Origin: Roseovarius sp. UBA3070
Lineage (GTDB): Bacteria; Pseudomonadota; Alphaproteobacteria; Rhodobacterales; Rhodobacteraceae
Assembly: GCA_002366775.1 (NCBI GenBank)
Contig: DFBW01000071.1
Coordinates: 2,768 to 7,994 of the forward strand
Length of the DNA: 5,227 nucleotides
Direction of reading: 5' to 3'
Shown: piece by piece, positions 1 through 5,227 of the stretch
Numbering within the stretch: the first letter of the stretch is position 1
Layout of the letters: each line of letters starts with the position of its first letter
Notes under the pieces: generated by a model
Database searches by the model: none
Seen by the model: the letters and a program-made list of their open reading frames with translations, nothing else
Told to the model about the DNA's origin: nothing
Translations under genes and position numbers: made by a program

Positions 1-59
1 CCCACCTCGTTAAACACTGCTTCACTCAGGTCCATTCGTGTCAAAGTCTTGTCGCTCAT
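1..59 (-). CDS. ihfA: Integration host factor subunit alpha, N-terminal fragment (runs off left edge)
   Basis: Only the first 19 codons and two bases of the next are present. They read MSDKTLTRMDLSEAVF followed by NEVG, which I recognise as the start of alphaproteobacterial IHF-alpha. IHF-alpha pairs with IHF-beta to form a sequence-specific DNA-bending protein of the HU/IHF family that acts in the nucleoid in recombination, replication and promoter architecture. The start is supported by a good Shine-Dalgarno, AAGGGG at 71-66 on the minus strand, 6 nt before the ATG at 59-57. It lies 112 nt downstream of fabH on the same strand, the order I expect in Rhodobacteraceae (rpmF-plsX-fabH-ihfA). 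It may be read from the upstream operon, from its own promoter in the gap, or both. The DNA-binding arm and dimer core lie outside the window, so the call rests on the N-terminus and the gene order. Confidence 0.88.
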   Translation of the reverse strand, partial: MSDKTLTRMDLSEAVFNEV

Positions 60-85
60 CACCATCCCCTTGTTTATTTGGATCG

Positions 86-115
86 ACTTTAGGGCCTAAG
101 GAAATTCAGAGTCAA
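86..115 (-). promoter_or_regulatory. Candidate sigma-70 type promoter for ihfA
   Basis: On the minus strand the fabH-ihfA gap contains TTGACT (115-110), which matches the -35 consensus at five of six positions. After 17 nt comes CTAAAG (92-87), or after 18 nt TAAAGT (91-86), a weaker -10. This would place transcription start a few bases downstream, shortly before the ihfA Shine-Dalgarno. The near-palindrome TTAGG-G-CCTAA (89-99) overlaps the -10 and could be an operator, though it is short enough to be chance. No intrinsic terminator follows fabH, so this would be an internal promoter that adds to read-through. It is inferred by eye from consensus only. Confidence 0.4.
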
Positions 116-171
116 CTTTTACGGGATGAATTATGCAGGATAGAGGTATGAAATCGGGGGTTTTTCGCTGA

Positions 172-1146
172 TTACCACCGCAGGACCACCGCGCCCCATG
201 CCAAACCGCCGCCAATTGCCTCGGACAAAAGCAGATCGCCACGTTTGATTTTGCCGCTTGCTACGCCCACCGACAGCGCCAATGGAATCGATGCCGCCGA
301 GGTGTTTCCGTGATCCTGAACCGTGACAATTACCCGGTCCATCGGGATGCCCATCTTTTTGGCGGTGCCTGCGATGATGCGGATATTGGCCTGATGCGGG
401 ACGATCCAGTCGACATCATCGTCTTCCAGCCCGATCTTCCTGAGGACGGTAAACGCCGTACCAGCCAGTTTGTCGATCGCCTGGCGGAACAACGCATTGC
501 CCTGCATGCGCAGCTTGCCCGATTGGCCCGTGGTGGATACTCCGCCATCAACAAACAGCATATCGCGGTATTCGCCGTCAGAATTAAGATCCGAGGCCAG
601 AATGCCACGATCGGTATTGTCACCCTTGCCATCATGGGCCGCCAAAACCAGCGCACCGGCCCCGTCCCCAAACAGCACGCATGTTGAGCGGTCGCTCCAA
701 TCCATGATCCGGCTGAAGGTTTCAGCGCCTATCACCAGCAGGCGTTTGGCCTGGCCTGCAACAATCATCGAGTTTGCCGTGGTCAGCGCATAGATAAACC
801 CGGCACAGACCGCCTGCACATCAAACGCAAAGCCGTGGCGCATGCCCAAGCCCTTTTGCACCATGGTGCCCACGGACGGGAACGTCAGATCAGGGGTCGA
901 CGTGGCAACAATGATGCCGTCGATATCATCAACCGTGAGGCCTGCATTCTCTAACGCAGCCCGAGCCGCGCGAATCGCCAAATCCGATGTGGGTTGATCA
1001 TCCGCAGCAAAATGGCGCCGTTCGATCCCCGAGCGGGTGCGAATCCATTCGTCGGTTGTATCAAGGCTGTCTTCAAATTCGCTATTGGGTACGATCCGGT
1101 CTGGCAGGTAATGCCCGACGCCTTCAACAACTGCTCGTACGCTCAT
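172..1146 (-). CDS. fabH: Beta-ketoacyl-ACP synthase III (FabH)
   Basis: FabH starts type II fatty-acid synthesis in the cytoplasm by condensing acetyl-CoA (or another short acyl-CoA) with malonyl-ACP to give acetoacetyl-ACP. The 324-residue product has the usual family length. The thiolase-fold catalytic triad is visible: Cys114 in FDVQAVCAGF, His251 in VPHQAN and Asn281 in HGNTSAAS, matching Cys112/His244/Asn274 of the E. coli enzyme. CoA-contact residues also appear conserved: Trp34 and Arg38 in DEWIRTRSGI and Arg153 in DRSTCVLFGDG. The C-terminal GGGLAWGA motif is intact. The ATG overlaps the plsX stop as ATGA (1146-1143), with an AAGG Shine-Dalgarno at 1159-1156 inside plsX, 9 nt before the start, so translational coupling is likely. 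The stop is TAA at 174-172. Substrate range (acetyl versus branched primers) cannot be read from the sequence. Confidence 0.97.
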   Translation of the reverse strand: MSVRAVVEGVGHYLPDRIVPNSEFEDSLDTTDEWIRTRSGIERRHFAADDQPTSDLAIRAARAALENAGLTVDDIDGIIVATSTPDLTFPSVGTMVQKGLGMRHGFAFDVQAVCAGFIYALTTANSMIVAGQAKRLLVIGAETFSRIMDWSDRSTCVLFGDGAGALVLAAHDGKGDNTDRGILASDLNSDGEYRDMLFVDGGVSTTGQSGKLRMQGNALFRQAIDKLAGTAFTVLRKIGLEDDDVDWIVPHQANIRIIAGTAKKMGIPMDRVIVTVQDHGNTSAASIPLALSVGVASGKIKRGDLLLSEAIGGGLAWGAVVLRW

Positions 1147-2237
1147 TCGGAATCGCCTTCATTTTCTTCTACATCGCTGAGCATGGCCGCAGACGCAACC
1201 CGCGCTGCGAGTTTTTCCGAAAACCCTGATTGGCCCAGCTGAAAGGCCAGCCCAACCGCCGCCGACACGCCCATTGCATCTGCCGCGCCGTGGGATTTGA
1301 CCACCGTGCCGTTGAGGCCAAGAAACACACCGCCATTCACACGGCGCGGATCAATACGTTCCTTCAACCGGCGCATTGAGGTAAACGCCAGCAATGACGC
1401 CATGCGTGACCAGATCGTGTAGCGGAACGCCTGGCGCAGCAGATCGCCGATCAGATTGGCAATGCCTTCGCCGGTTTTCAGCGCCACATTGCCGGTGAAC
1501 CCGTCGGTGACAATCACATCACAACGATCACCGGGCAGGTCTCGCCCTTCCACAAAGCCAACAAATTCAAAGTCGGCTTTCTTGGCATTGGCGGAAATCA
1601 GGTCATAGGCTTCTTTGAGCTCGGCGCGGCCTTTGTGCTCTTCTGTGCCGACGTTCAACAGGCCCACGCGGGGGCGGGCCAGGCCAAAACCGTTGCGCGC
1701 ATAGGAAATACCCATCAGCGCATATTGCATCAGATCCTTGGCATCGGCGCGAATATCGGCACCACCATCCAGCATGACGTTAAAGCCCTGCGGATTGCGT
1801 GAGGGCCAAAGTACGGCGATGGCCGGGCGGTACACGCCATCCAGTTTGCGCAGACGCATCACCGAAAGACCCATCAGCGCGCCGGTGTTACCACAAGACA
1901 CACAGACCGTTGCCTCGCCATTGCGCACTGATTCGAGGGCCGACCACATGGAGGTGGATTTGCCGTGGCGCATCACTTGCGCAGGCTTGTCTTCCATCAA
2001 CACAACATCTTTGGCATCACGCACCTCGCAAATGCCAGTCAGATTTTTGCGTTTGGCAACCAGATTGTCCAGCTCAGCCTTGGGGCCGTGCAGGATAAAT
2101 CCGATATTGGAATTCTTCTGGGCCGCACGCGAAATACCGGCAACAACGGTTGCCGGTCCTTCATCGCCGCCCATGGCGTCAACTGAAATGATGGTGCGCG
2201 CTGCACCCGCCTTGGAGATATCCGTCGTAGCGGTCAT
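1143..2237 (-). CDS. plsX: Phosphate acyltransferase PlsX (acyl-ACP:phosphate transacylase)
   Basis: PlsX converts acyl-ACP and inorganic phosphate to acyl-phosphate, the donor that PlsY uses to acylate glycerol-3-phosphate. It is a peripheral enzyme on the inner face of the membrane and the branch point between fatty-acid and phospholipid synthesis. The product is 364 residues, normal for the family. Family motifs seen in order are VDAMGGDEGP (19-28), SCGNTGALMG (114-123), LNVGTEEHKG (194-203), VTDGFTGNVALKTGEG (243-258) and GLNGTVVKSHGAAD (307-320). The ATG at 2237 is the only sensible start before the first motif. Its Shine-Dalgarno is poor: GGAG at 2253-2250, 12 nt upstream. The rpmF stop is only 24 nt upstream, so initiation may depend on coupling to rpmF translation. 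The gene ends with an acidic tail (DVEENEGDSE) and its TGA overlaps the fabH start. Confidence 0.97.
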   Translation of the reverse strand: MTATTDISKAGAARTIISVDAMGGDEGPATVVAGISRAAQKNSNIGFILHGPKAELDNLVAKRKNLTGICEVRDAKDVVLMEDKPAQVMRHGKSTSMWSALESVRNGEATVCVSCGNTGALMGLSVMRLRKLDGVYRPAIAVLWPSRNPQGFNVMLDGGADIRADAKDLMQYALMGISYARNGFGLARPRVGLLNVGTEEHKGRAELKEAYDLISANAKKADFEFVGFVEGRDLPGDRCDVIVTDGFTGNVALKTGEGIANLIGDLLRQAFRYTIWSRMASLLAFTSMRRLKERIDPRRVNGGVFLGLNGTVVKSHGAADAMGVSAAVGLAFQLGQSGFSEKLAARVASAAMLSDVEENEGDSE

Positions 2238-2261
2238 GCAGTGGGTCGTCTCCGCGCTGGG

Positions 2262-2468
2262 TTATGCCGCGTCTTCGTCCAGATCGGCTTCGTCCACCAT
2301 GGCAACAACTTCACGGTCTGCATAGTGGCCACAGGCCACACAAACGTGATGCGGGCGCTTTAGCTCGCCACAGTTGGGGCATTCATTGGGGTTGGCCGCG
2401 ACCAGTGCATCATGTGCACGACGGTTGTTGCGGCGGGATTTTGATACTTTGTTCTGCTGGACAGCCAT
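2262..2468 (-). CDS. rpmF: 50S ribosomal protein L32, zinc-ribbon (C+) form
   Basis: L32 is a small protein of the large ribosomal subunit. The 68-residue product starts [20 protein letters not shown], the classic basic L32 N-terminus. It then carries a zinc ribbon of two CxxC pairs, Cys30/Cys33 (CPNC) and Cys43/Cys46 (CVAC), and ends in an acidic tail ([10 protein letters not shown]). The reading frame continues upstream to an ATG at 2531, adding 21 residues. I chose the ATG at 2468 because family members begin at MAVQ and because GAG at about 2480-2478 gives a plausible, though weak, ribosome site. The next gene, plsX, starts 24 nt after the TAA, the widely conserved rpmF-plsX pairing. A 150-nt leader with two hairpins separates rpmF from yceD. 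Confidence 0.97.
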   Translation of the reverse strand: MAVQQNKVSKSRRNNRRAHDALVAANPNECPNCGELKRPHHVCVACGHYADREVVAMVDEADLDEDAA

Positions 2469-2489
2469 TGTCGCAATCTCAATCTTTGT

Positions 2490-2504
2490 GGGCCAGTTGG
2501 GCCC
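2490..2504 (-). other. Small hairpin in the rpmF leader, close to the start
   Basis: GGGCC and GGCCC form a 5-bp GC-only stem around a 5-nt loop. On the minus-strand transcript it ends 21 nt before the rpmF ATG, just ahead of the weak ribosome-binding site. No U-run follows, so it is not an intrinsic terminator. A role in tuning L32 translation is possible but is inference only. Confidence 0.3.
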
Positions 2505-2522
2505 TGTTTCATGCCGGGTTGC

Positions 2523-2548
2523 GCGGCTCATAGTCTGTCACGAGCCGC
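2523..2548 (-). other. 7-bp hairpin in the yceD-rpmF gap
   Basis: The arms GCGGCTC (2523-2529) and GAGCCGC (2542-2548) are perfectly complementary around a 12-nt loop. Neither strand has a T-run after it, so it does not look like a terminator of yceD. In the minus-strand transcript it lies in the 5' leader of rpmF, upstream of a second hairpin. It could be an mRNA processing or stabilising structure, a ribosomal-protein leader element, or chance in a GC-rich region. Confidence 0.35.
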
Positions 2549-2579
2549 CGGTACAACCCTAAAATCCGGTGAGAGCGCG

Positions 2580-2607
2580 AAAATACAGCGAAATTGCGCC
2601 GGGGCAA
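2580..2607 (-). promoter_or_regulatory. Weak candidate promoter for rpmF-plsX-fabH
   Basis: On the minus strand TTGCCC (2607-2602) is followed after 16 nt by TATTTT (2585-2580). Each hexamer matches the consensus at four of six positions. It lies just downstream of the yceD stop and would give a leader of roughly 100 nt that includes both hairpins. The size of the yceD-rpmF gap makes an internal promoter reasonable, but the match is modest and made by eye. Confidence 0.3.
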
Positions 2608-2618
2608 GCAAATTCGCA

Positions 2619-3176
2619 TCACTTTGCGTCAGGATCCTCAAGTTTTGCCTTCAGATCGGCCAATCCGGCAAAAGGTTTCACGTCATCGTCGCCCATGGGG
2701 GTCACATCTGGGGCGGCAAATGTGGATATTTCCAGCTCAGCCCCCTCGGCGCGCGGATAATCAGGCAGGGCCAGACCAAGGGATTCGCTCACAATGGCCA
2801 TCAAATCTATTTCTGCATGCAGTGGTTCAACCGTGTCATCTTCGGGCATTTCCACCTCTTCACCTGATTCTGGTTCTTGCCAGTCACTGGTGAACAATCG
2901 CTGTACATCCGTATCAATCCGCGTGGTGACCGGTGCCAATGTCACACTACAGGCCTGCACCACTGTTGCCCCCAATGTGGCCTCAAGGCCCCAGGCTGAT
3001 TTCCCCTTGGCTTTCAGGGTTCCGTGGAATGAAAGTTTGCGCAAATCCAACAAATCAAGCGTGTGCGCCACGGCTGCACAGCTGTTTCTATCACCGCGAA
3101 TATCGATCCGATAGGGCTTGCGGGTGGGCAAATCGGCAAGCCGTACCACCAGTTGATCAGCCGCATTGTCACTCAT
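2619..3176 (-). CDS. yceD: YceD/DUF177 family protein
   Basis: DUF177 proteins are commonly encoded just upstream of rpmF. Plant chloroplast relatives are needed for 23S rRNA accumulation, so a role in large-subunit biogenesis is likely, though no biochemical activity is established. The 185-residue product shows the family pattern: WGLEATLGATVVQACSVTL with APVTTRID around residues 62-88, an acidic middle (EPESGEEVEMPEDD, 101-114), IDLMAIVSESLGLALPDYPR (123-142), and the C-terminal KPFAGLADLKAKL (167-179). It has no signal peptide or membrane segment, so it should be cytoplasmic. The ATG at 3176 has AGGA 10 nt upstream, and the stop is TGA at 2621-2619. It is the first gene of the minus-strand group, divergent from bamE. 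Family assignment is firm; function is inferred from relatives and context. Confidence 0.92.
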   Translation of the reverse strand: MSDNAADQLVVRLADLPTRKPYRIDIRGDRNSCAAVAHTLDLLDLRKLSFHGTLKAKGKSAWGLEATLGATVVQACSVTLAPVTTRIDTDVQRLFTSDWQEPESGEEVEMPEDDTVEPLHAEIDLMAIVSESLGLALPDYPRAEGAELEISTFAAPDVTPMGDDDVKPFAGLADLKAKLEDPDAK

Positions 3177-3262
3177 CTTGGACGTATCCTTTCTTGAACC
3201 TCAGGGCCACCTTGTTGTAAGCGGGATAAAAGGCATAGTACGCCAAAATCAAGAGGCCGCAG
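3177..3262. promoter_or_regulatory. Divergent yceD/bamE intergenic region, presumed to carry both promoters
   Basis: These 86 bp separate two genes read outward, so both should start here or just inside the opposite gene. Plus-strand candidate for bamE: TTGTTG (3212-3217), 18-nt spacer, TAGTAC (3236-3241). Minus-strand candidate for yceD: TTGATT (3252-3247), 16-nt spacer, TTTATC (3230-3225). Both are imperfect, and the two candidates overlap. The ribosome sites are clear: AAGAGG 6 nt before the bamE ATG and AGGA 10 nt before the yceD ATG. I see no convincing regulator operator. Confidence 0.35.
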
Positions 3263-3715
3263 ATGTTTGCAGTATTCCACCGGGCAAAAGCCACCCTTTG
3301 CTTGACGGTATTTATGGCCTTAACGGCCTGTGCGGCCACCTATCAGAACCATGGCTATGTGCCAACTGACAGTGAGTTGGCCGAATTGATTGTCGGCGTT
3401 GATTCCCGGGCGACTGTGGATGATCTGGTTGGCGCGCCAACGTCATCGGGCCTGTTGGGTGGGGGCGATTATTATTATGTGCGCAGCCGTGTGCGCAGCT
3501 TTGGTATGTTCCGCCCTGAGGTGATCGACCGCCAGATCCTTGCCATCAGCTTTGATGACACAGACACCATTGCCAATATTGAACGCTTCGGTCTTGAGGA
3601 CGGTAAATTTGTCGCCCTGTCACGCCGGGTGACTGACAGTTCGGTGGTGGGCAACGGGTTCTGGCGTCAGATTCTGGGCAACTTCGGCAATATCAACCCA
3701 GCTGAATTCTTCTAA
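3263..3715 (+). CDS. bamE: Outer membrane protein assembly factor BamE (SmpA/OmlA lipoprotein)
   Basis: BamE is a small lipoprotein on the periplasmic side of the outer membrane that supports the BAM complex in folding beta-barrel proteins. The 150-residue product begins with a lipoprotein signal: basic residues at 7-9, a hydrophobic stretch (TLCLTVFMAL) and the lipobox LTAC ending in Cys23, the site of lipidation. Ala24 after the Cys does not suggest inner-membrane retention. The SmpA/OmlA domain follows: HGYVPTDSELAELIVGVDSR (30-49), VDDLVGAPTSSG (52-63), the DYYYVRS strand (69-75) and ILAISFDDTDTIANIERFG (92-110). The C-terminal tail, with FWRQILGNFGNINP, resembles alphaproteobacterial OmlA proteins. 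The ATG is supported by AAGAGG 6 nt upstream. It stands alone between a divergent promoter region and a terminator. Confidence 0.92.
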   Translation: MFAVFHRAKATLCLTVFMALTACAATYQNHGYVPTDSELAELIVGVDSRATVDDLVGAPTSSGLLGGGDYYYVRSRVRSFGMFRPEVIDRQILAISFDDTDTIANIERFGLEDGKFVALSRRVTDSSVVGNGFWRQILGNFGNINPAEFF

Positions 3716-3718
3716 ATC

Positions 3719-3753
3719 AGGGCGCGCCTGGGAACAGGCGCACCCTAATTTTT
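3719..3753 (+). terminator. Intrinsic (Rho-independent) terminator after bamE
   Basis: The stem AGGGCGCGCCTG (3719-3730) pairs with CAGGCGCACCCT (3735-3746) over 12 positions with a single C-A mismatch. It encloses the GNRA-type tetraloop GGAA and is followed by AATTTTTG, giving a five-U run. It starts 4 nt after the bamE TAA. This is the clearest terminator in the window. It isolates bamE from the downstream acyltransferase gene, which therefore needs its own promoter. Confidence 0.9.
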
Positions 3754-3869
3754 GCCAAAAACACCTCCTCCGCAGACATCATGTGGCTTCAACCGGCGCG
3801 GCATTTGTGCTTGCGTTACATCGCGGCACTATGACCTATTGGTAATCATGAGCCATATGGCGGAGCGAC
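3754..3869 (+). promoter_or_regulatory. Upstream region of the OlsB-like gene, with weak promoter candidates
   Basis: After the bamE terminator these 116 bp must hold the promoter for the next gene. Two weak sigma-70-like options are visible: TTGTGC (3815-3820) with CACTAT (3837-3842 region is too far; the CACTAT meant is at 3827-3832, giving a short spacer), and TTGCGT (3821-3826 area) with ACCTAT 17 nt further on; neither is convincing. The perfect 10-bp palindrome GCCATATGGC (3852-3861) abuts the GGAG ribosome site. CTCCGC (3768-3773) is exactly complementary to GCGGAG (3860-3865) at that site. I looked for a Pho box, as expected for aminolipid genes, and found no properly spaced repeat. 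Confidence 0.3.
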
Positions 3870-4619
3870 ATGACCATCACTGATCTTGCCAAGGGGCGTT
3901 ATGTGGCGCGTATCGCAGAGGGGCGCTGTGATATTGAGGCCGCCCAAGCATTGAGGCATCTGGCCTTCGCCGGGCAGGATGCCAAAGGTGGTCTTGAGTG
4001 CGACCGCTTTGATGCTCAATGCACGCATTTCCTGGTTGAGGACCACGACACCGGAGAATTGGTGTGTTGCTTTCGCATTTTGCCCTTGTCGGGCGGGGCC
4101 GAGATCGACCGCAGCTATTCGGCTCAGTTCTATGAGTTATCGGCCCTGACACGCTTTGATGGGCCGATGGTGGAAATGGGCCGGTTCTGCATTCATCCCG
4201 GCAAGGCAGACCCGGATATCCTGCGCGTGGCCTGGGGGGCTATGACCCGCTATGTCGATGATAATAATGTGGAAATGCTGTTTGGCTGCTCCTCTTTCAA
4301 AGGCACGGATGCCGCCAGTTATCTGGATGCCTTTACGATGCTCAAAGACCGCCACCTGGCCCCGCGCCGTTGGTGGCCGCAGGTCAAGGCGCCTTCGGTG
4401 TTTCGGTTTGCGCAAAAGCTGCGCCAACGCCCCCCAAACCCTAAGGCCGCAATGCAGGCCATGCCGCCTTTGCTGCGCACCTATCTGATGATGGGCGGTT
4501 GGGTCAGTGACCATGCAGTGGTGGATCAGAAAATGAACACGCTGCATGTATTCACCGGGCTTGAGATCGGGGCAATTCCCCCCGCGCGCAAACGTCTGCT
4601 GAGGGCGGTCGCACAATAG
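3870..4619 (+). CDS. olsB: OlsB/GlsB-family amino-acid N-acyltransferase (aminolipid synthesis)
   Basis: OlsB is a GNAT-fold cytoplasmic enzyme that moves a 3-hydroxyacyl chain from ACP to the alpha-amino group of ornithine, giving lyso-ornithine lipid, which OlsA then acylates. The 249-residue product has the usual length and the family motifs: GLECDRFDAQCTHFLVED (41-58), CCFRILPL (66-73), YELSAL (88-93), EMGRFCIHP (102-110), LFGCSSFKGTD (137-147) and a C-terminal NTLHVFTGLEIGAIPPAR (223-240). There is no signal peptide. The ATG has GGAG only 4 nt upstream. It follows a terminator and precedes an ABC-F gene by 36 nt, and no olsA is adjacent. Roseobacters also carry GlsB, a close relative that acylates glutamine, and the lack of olsA makes that a real alternative. 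The family is secure; the amino-acid substrate is not. Confidence 0.85.
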   Translation: MTITDLAKGRYVARIAEGRCDIEAAQALRHLAFAGQDAKGGLECDRFDAQCTHFLVEDHDTGELVCCFRILPLSGGAEIDRSYSAQFYELSALTRFDGPMVEMGRFCIHPGKADPDILRVAWGAMTRYVDDNNVEMLFGCSSFKGTDAASYLDAFTMLKDRHLAPRRWWPQVKAPSVFRFAQKLRQRPPNPKAAMQAMPPLLRTYLMMGGWVSDHAVVDQKMNTLHVFTGLEIGAIPPARKRLLRAVAQ

Positions 4620-4655
4620 CTTGACGATGGCGCGAGGGGCAGGTAGCCCGCACCC

Positions 4656-5227
4656 ATGGCCCGCGCACCGCTTTTACAACTTACTGATATTTCGCTCACC
4701 TTCGGGGGAGATCCGATTTTTCACGACCTGTCGCTGGTGGTCCAGCAAAGTGACCGGGTGGCGCTGGTAGGGCGCAATGGCTCGGGCAAATCCACCTTGA
4801 TGAAGGTGATGGCCGGGCTGGTGCAGGCCGATCAGGGCACAGTGACCATCTCGCCGGGGGCCACGGTGGGCTACATGGAGCAAGACCCGACGATGGACGG
4901 CTTTGCCACCTTGGGTGATTTTGCCACCAGCGGATTGGACGCAGGCGAGCTCTATAAGGTTGAACGTGCCGGTGAGGGGCTGAAGTTTGACCCCGATCGC
5001 CCTGTGTCTACCGCCTCAGGGGGCGAGCGGCGGCGGGCGGCCCTGGCCAAACTGATGGCCGAAGCGCCCGATCTGATGTTGTTGGACGAGCCGACAAACC
5101 ATCTGGATATTGAGGCCATCGGCTGGTTGGAACGTGAGTTGAAAACCACCCGCACGGCGTATGTACTGATCAGCCATGACCGCGCATTTTTGCGTGCATT
5201 GTCGCGTGCAACCATTTGGATTGATAG
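4656..5227 (+). CDS. ABC-F family ATPase, Uup-like, N-terminal part (runs off right edge)
   Basis: ABC-F proteins are soluble ATPases with two ABC domains and no membrane part; Uup and EttA relatives act on ribosomes. The 190 codons present cover the first ABC domain: Walker A GRNGSGKST (39-47), Q-loop Gln76 in YMEQDP, signature SGGER (121-125), Walker B LMLLDEP (140-146), D-loop NHLD (148-151) and switch His174 in SHDR. An in-frame TAG at 4644-4646 rules out a longer N-terminus, and the protein starts MARAPLLQLTDISLTFGG. The Shine-Dalgarno is weak (AGG at 4641-4643, 12 nt upstream), and the gap from the preceding gene is 36 nt, so co-transcription is likely. The stretch between Q-loop and signature is only about 45 residues, shorter than I recall for E. 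coli Uup. The interdomain linker, second ABC domain and any C-terminal coiled coil lie beyond the window, so the subfamily is tentative. Confidence 0.9.
   Translation, partial: MARAPLLQLTDISLTFGGDPIFHDLSLVVQQSDRVALVGRNGSGKSTLMKVMAGLVQADQGTVTISPGATVGYMEQDPTMDGFATLGDFATSGLDAGELYKVERAGEGLKFDPDRPVSTASGGERRRAALAKLMAEAPDLMLLDEPTNHLDIEAIGWLERELKTTRTAYVLISHDRAFLRALSRATIWID

Noticed and set aside
1738..2325. A 195-codon open frame on the plus strand opposite plsX and the end of rpmF
   Set aside because: It lies antisense to well-conserved genes, has no recognisable domain and shows low-complexity Ser/Arg/Ala composition typical of shadow frames in GC-rich DNA.
2469..2531. A 21-residue N-terminal extension of L32 from the ATG at 2531
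   Set aside because: L32 proteins begin at MAVQ. The extension is unlike any L32 terminus I know and overlaps a hairpin arm in the leader.
2523..2548. The 7-bp hairpin as an intrinsic terminator of yceD
   Set aside because: No T-run follows on either strand, unlike the clear terminator after bamE.
3192..3254. TCTTGA and TCAAGA inverted copies in the divergent yceD/bamE region as an operator
   Set aside because: Only six bases match, with 51 nt between the copies and no further symmetry, so chance is the simpler explanation.
3781..3834. A 17-codon mini-ORF (MWLQPARHLCLRYIAAL) upstream of the OlsB-like gene
   Set aside because: There is no Shine-Dalgarno before it (the upstream sequence is pyrimidine-rich, CCTCCTCC), no attenuator structure follows, and an ORF this short is expected by chance.
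3815..3850. A Pho box (PhoB site) upstream of the aminolipid gene
   Set aside because: GTCAT-like and GTAAC-like elements occur on the minus strand, but they are about 16 nt apart instead of the 11-nt repeat spacing of a Pho box.
4137..4616. A 159-codon open frame on the minus strand opposite the OlsB-like gene
   Set aside because: The plus-strand gene carries all family motifs. The antisense translation is rich in His, Arg and Pro and has no recognisable domain.

Overview
The window looks like an alphaproteobacterial chromosome segment, most likely Rhodobacteraceae (Roseobacter group). This rests on recognised protein signatures: the 68-residue zinc-ribbon L32, the IHF-alpha start MSDKTLTRMDLSEAVF, the FabH and PlsX sequences, a short alphaproteobacterial BamE/OmlA lipoprotein and an OlsB-type acyltransferase. 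The order rpmF-plsX-fabH-ihfA also fits that group. No species can be named from sequence alone.

Left part, minus strand (1-3176, read right to left): yceD (DUF177), a 150-nt gap holding two small hairpins, rpmF (L32), plsX, fabH, and the first 59 bases of ihfA, which runs off the left edge. rpmF and plsX are 24 nt apart. plsX and fabH overlap in ATGA. fabH and ihfA are separated by 112 nt containing a candidate internal promoter. The group links ribosome biogenesis (YceD, L32) to the supply of phospholipid precursors (PlsX makes acyl-phosphate, FabH starts fatty-acid chains) and to a nucleoid protein.

Middle (3177-3262): a divergent intergenic region between yceD and bamE, which should hold promoters for both. 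bamE (plus strand) encodes an outer-membrane lipoprotein of the BAM complex. It ends at 3715 and is followed at once by a strong intrinsic terminator (3719-3753).

Right part, plus strand (3754-5227): a 116-nt promoter-containing gap, then an OlsB/GlsB-family amino-acid N-acyltransferase that makes phosphorus-free aminolipids. After 36 nt comes an ABC-F (Uup-like) ATPase cut by the right edge after 190 codons.

No gene-free stretch exceeds 300 bases. I see no rRNA, tRNA, CRISPR array, insertion sequence, prophage or recombination site. This is a conserved housekeeping region. The points most worth checking are whether the OlsB-like enzyme, which has no olsA beside it, is really a glutamine-lipid synthase (GlsB), the short linker in the ABC-F protein, and the rpmF leader.
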